A DNA stretch of 6,855 bases, taken from assembly GCA_022840405.1 (NCBI GenBank), contig JALHJR010000063.1:1-6855 (forward strand). The letters run 5' to 3'. The notes below the pieces were generated by a model. It made no database searches. It saw only the letters and a program-made list of their open reading frames with translations, and had not been told where the DNA came from. Below are positions 6,251-6,855 of this stretch, one piece after another. The DNA comes from Tepidanaerobacter acetatoxydans_A. Lineage in GTDB: Bacteria; Bacillota; Thermosediminibacteria; Thermosediminibacterales; Tepidanaerobacteraceae. Every line of letters begins with the position of its first letter. Within the stretch, counting starts at the first letter, position 1. The position numbers and the translations under genes are program-made.

Positions 6251-6690
6251 GCGGTGTTCATCAAGTAAGTTGTCGTATTTAGTTATAAAAACATTAGGTT
6301 GCTTCACTATCATAAACTATACCCGATTTGCCATTGGCTCTTCTTTCTAGATGTTTTTCTCTAGCTTTTTCATAAGTTTAATATATTTTTTCCACCTAGA
6401 CCATAATGCCTCTGGTATGGGGCAATAAAATTAATTCCATTTTATAAGTATATATAATTATACCATTTAATAAGCTTTTTTACTCACTTTCTTGCTTTAT
6501 CAAGATTTTTTAAGCCTCTAAATCGATATTTAGATCTATATTTTATTGTTTAAAACAATGCTTCAGAATAGAGATTGTCATTGCTCACCCTTGATCTTGA
6601 AAAAGAGCTTTGTATTCCTAACTTTTCTAAGATAGCTTAAAATGTTGCTGCTTTCATAGGGCTACCATTGTCAGGTTGTTTTATCGTGAA
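6251..6690 (-). mobile_element. Decayed IS3-family insertion sequence, 3' part
   Basis: This segment holds the C-terminal third of an OrfB transposase (6294-6680) plus its downstream end. The stretch at 6251-6275, containing ggtgttcatcaagtaagttg, resembles terminal repeats of IS150-like elements in Firmicutes (variants of GGTGTCAAG...AAGTTGTCA). This is from memory, not a computed match. The 5' part of the element, with OrfA and most of OrfB, is absent; sequence of another element type begins near 6690. Exact edges are uncertain. Confidence 0.6.
6294..6680 (-). pseudogene. IS3-family transposase OrfB (rve integrase core), degraded C-terminal fragment
   Basis: Read on the minus strand, the fragment shows the hallmark order of IS3 OrfB C-termini: PDNGSPMKAATF (the second catalytic Asp of the DDE triad, normally HSDNGSP), LGIQSSFSRSRVSNDN, then YSEALF with the catalytic Glu, TIKYR, a WYN motif (KKLIKWYN), and a PYQRHYGL segment. 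Four in-frame stops interrupt it (after AATF, EALF, KARK and IYL), each explicable as one base change from a usual codon. The sequence then shifts frame near 6380-6395 and continues as YEKAREKHLERR to a TAA at 6296-6294. The His-Ser before the catalytic Asp is changed to Gln-Pro. It cannot encode a functional transposase. The age is considerable, judged from the number of lesions. Confidence 0.8.
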
Positions 6691-6703
6691 AATGTCCTAC
6701 AAT
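6676..6703 (+). promoter_or_regulatory. Candidate promoter reading into the right-hand transposase leader
   Basis: TTGTTT (6676-6681) and TACAAT (6698-6703) are separated by 16 bp on the plus strand. The -10 has five of six consensus bases; the -35 is weak at three of six. It would start transcription near 6710 and give a leader of about 120 nt before the ATG at 6830. It straddles the presumed junction of the two elements, so it could be fortuitous. Confidence 0.3.
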
Positions 6704-6763
6704 TATTTTACACTATGTATAGGGAGCATTCCTGTAAAGAAATAAAACCGTAGTTGAAAAAAG

Positions 6764-6827
6764 AAGTACCTCCTGTTAACATACGAGGTGTCATTTAGTT
6801 GACCCTTAAATAACAGAGGAGGTACTT
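6764..6827 (+). promoter_or_regulatory. Leader hairpin that pairs the transposase ribosome binding site
   Basis: aagtacctcc (6764-6773) pairs perfectly with ggaggtactt (6818-6827). tgtta (6774-6778) pairs with taaca (6811-6815), leaving only a 2-nt bulge (6816-6817). The paired strand contains the GGAGG (6818-6822) of the transposase, 7 nt before its ATG. In an RNA that includes both arms the binding site would be closed; an RNA starting downstream of the left arm would leave it open. Such hairpins limit transposase synthesis from outside transcription in several IS families. The pairing is seen directly; the function is inferred. Confidence 0.65.
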
Positions 6828-6829
6828 AA

Positions 6830-6855
6830 ATGAAGTATACACAAAACGAAAAAAT
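6830..6855 (+). CDS. Transposase start, probably IS110 family (8 codons, runs off right edge)
   Basis: The ATG at 6830 is preceded by GAGGAGGT (6816-6823), an excellent binding site at 7 nt. The visible residues are MKYTQNEK. From memory, IS110-family transposases of Firmicutes often open M-K-(Y/F)-T-Q-N-E-K-I, shortly before the first catalytic Asp of their DEDD (RuvC-like) domain, which would lie just outside the window. With eight residues the family cannot be proven; that a gene starts here is well supported by the binding site and hairpin leader. Confidence 0.55.

Larger units (their letters stand above)
6690..6855 (+). mobile_element. Left end of a second insertion sequence, probably IS110 family (continues past the right edge)
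   Basis: About 140 non-coding bases precede a transposase start at 6830. IS110-family elements lack long terminal inverted repeats and carry a structured non-coding left end that encodes the bridge RNA; the length and folding here are compatible with part of that. The left boundary is set only by where IS3 similarity ends and could be 20-30 bases off. The element appears to have entered, or to abut, the older IS3 remnant. The family call rests on the first eight transposase codons. Confidence 0.45.

Noticed and set aside
6239..6313. 24-codon minus-strand frame (begins MIVKQPNVF)
   Set aside because: It has no binding site and overlaps the frameshifted end of the IS3 transposase in another frame and the element's probable terminal end.

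Overview
The window looks like low-GC Firmicute DNA, most likely from a clostridial-type chromosome. It is AT-rich throughout, its ribosome binding sites are strong GAGGTG or AGGAG types, TTG start codons are used, and the protein families (type I restriction, an OFA-like MFS transporter, a zf-HC2 membrane anti-sigma protein, IS3 and IS110 elements) are common there. All full-length genes read leftward (minus strand). The only rightward gene is a transposase entering at the far right edge. The species cannot be named from this sequence alone.

Positions 1-4032 hold a type I restriction-modification operon transcribed from right to left: an extended -10 promoter near 4024-4032, then hsdM (modification methyltransferase), hsdS (two-domain specificity subunit, overlapping hsdM by ATGA), a 20-codon reading frame that looks like the relic of an accessory gene, and the first 194 codons of hsdR, which runs off the left edge. 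HsdM and HsdS form the methyltransferase. HsdR adds the nuclease and, beyond the window, the translocase. Inside hsdS two pairs of near-identical direct repeats flank the recognition domains, the usual substrate for domain shuffling.

Positions 4124-4815 hold a strong bidirectional-looking terminator and the C-terminal half of an MFS transporter whose N-terminal half is missing. The 415 bases from 4816 to 5230 contain a second hairpin and no gene I can support.

Positions 5231-6181 encode a zinc-finger (zf-HC2) membrane protein of the anti-sigma type, with a large predicted extracytoplasmic middle part. The ECF sigma factor gene expected just upstream is absent. Only about 22 codons of a possible sigma tail remain, ending in an ATGA overlap, and they stop where the end of a decayed IS3-family element begins. 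That element (about 6251-6690) keeps the C-terminal third of an OrfB transposase with four in-frame stops and a frameshift. It is followed by the start of what is probably an IS110-family element, whose leader folds so that the transposase ribosome binding site is paired.

Overall this is a defence operon beside a zone of gene decay and transposon insertion. I found no convincing wholly new system. The points most worth checking are the IS110-type leader RNA, the orphaned anti-sigma gene, the relic gene between hsdS and hsdR, and the hsdS repeats.
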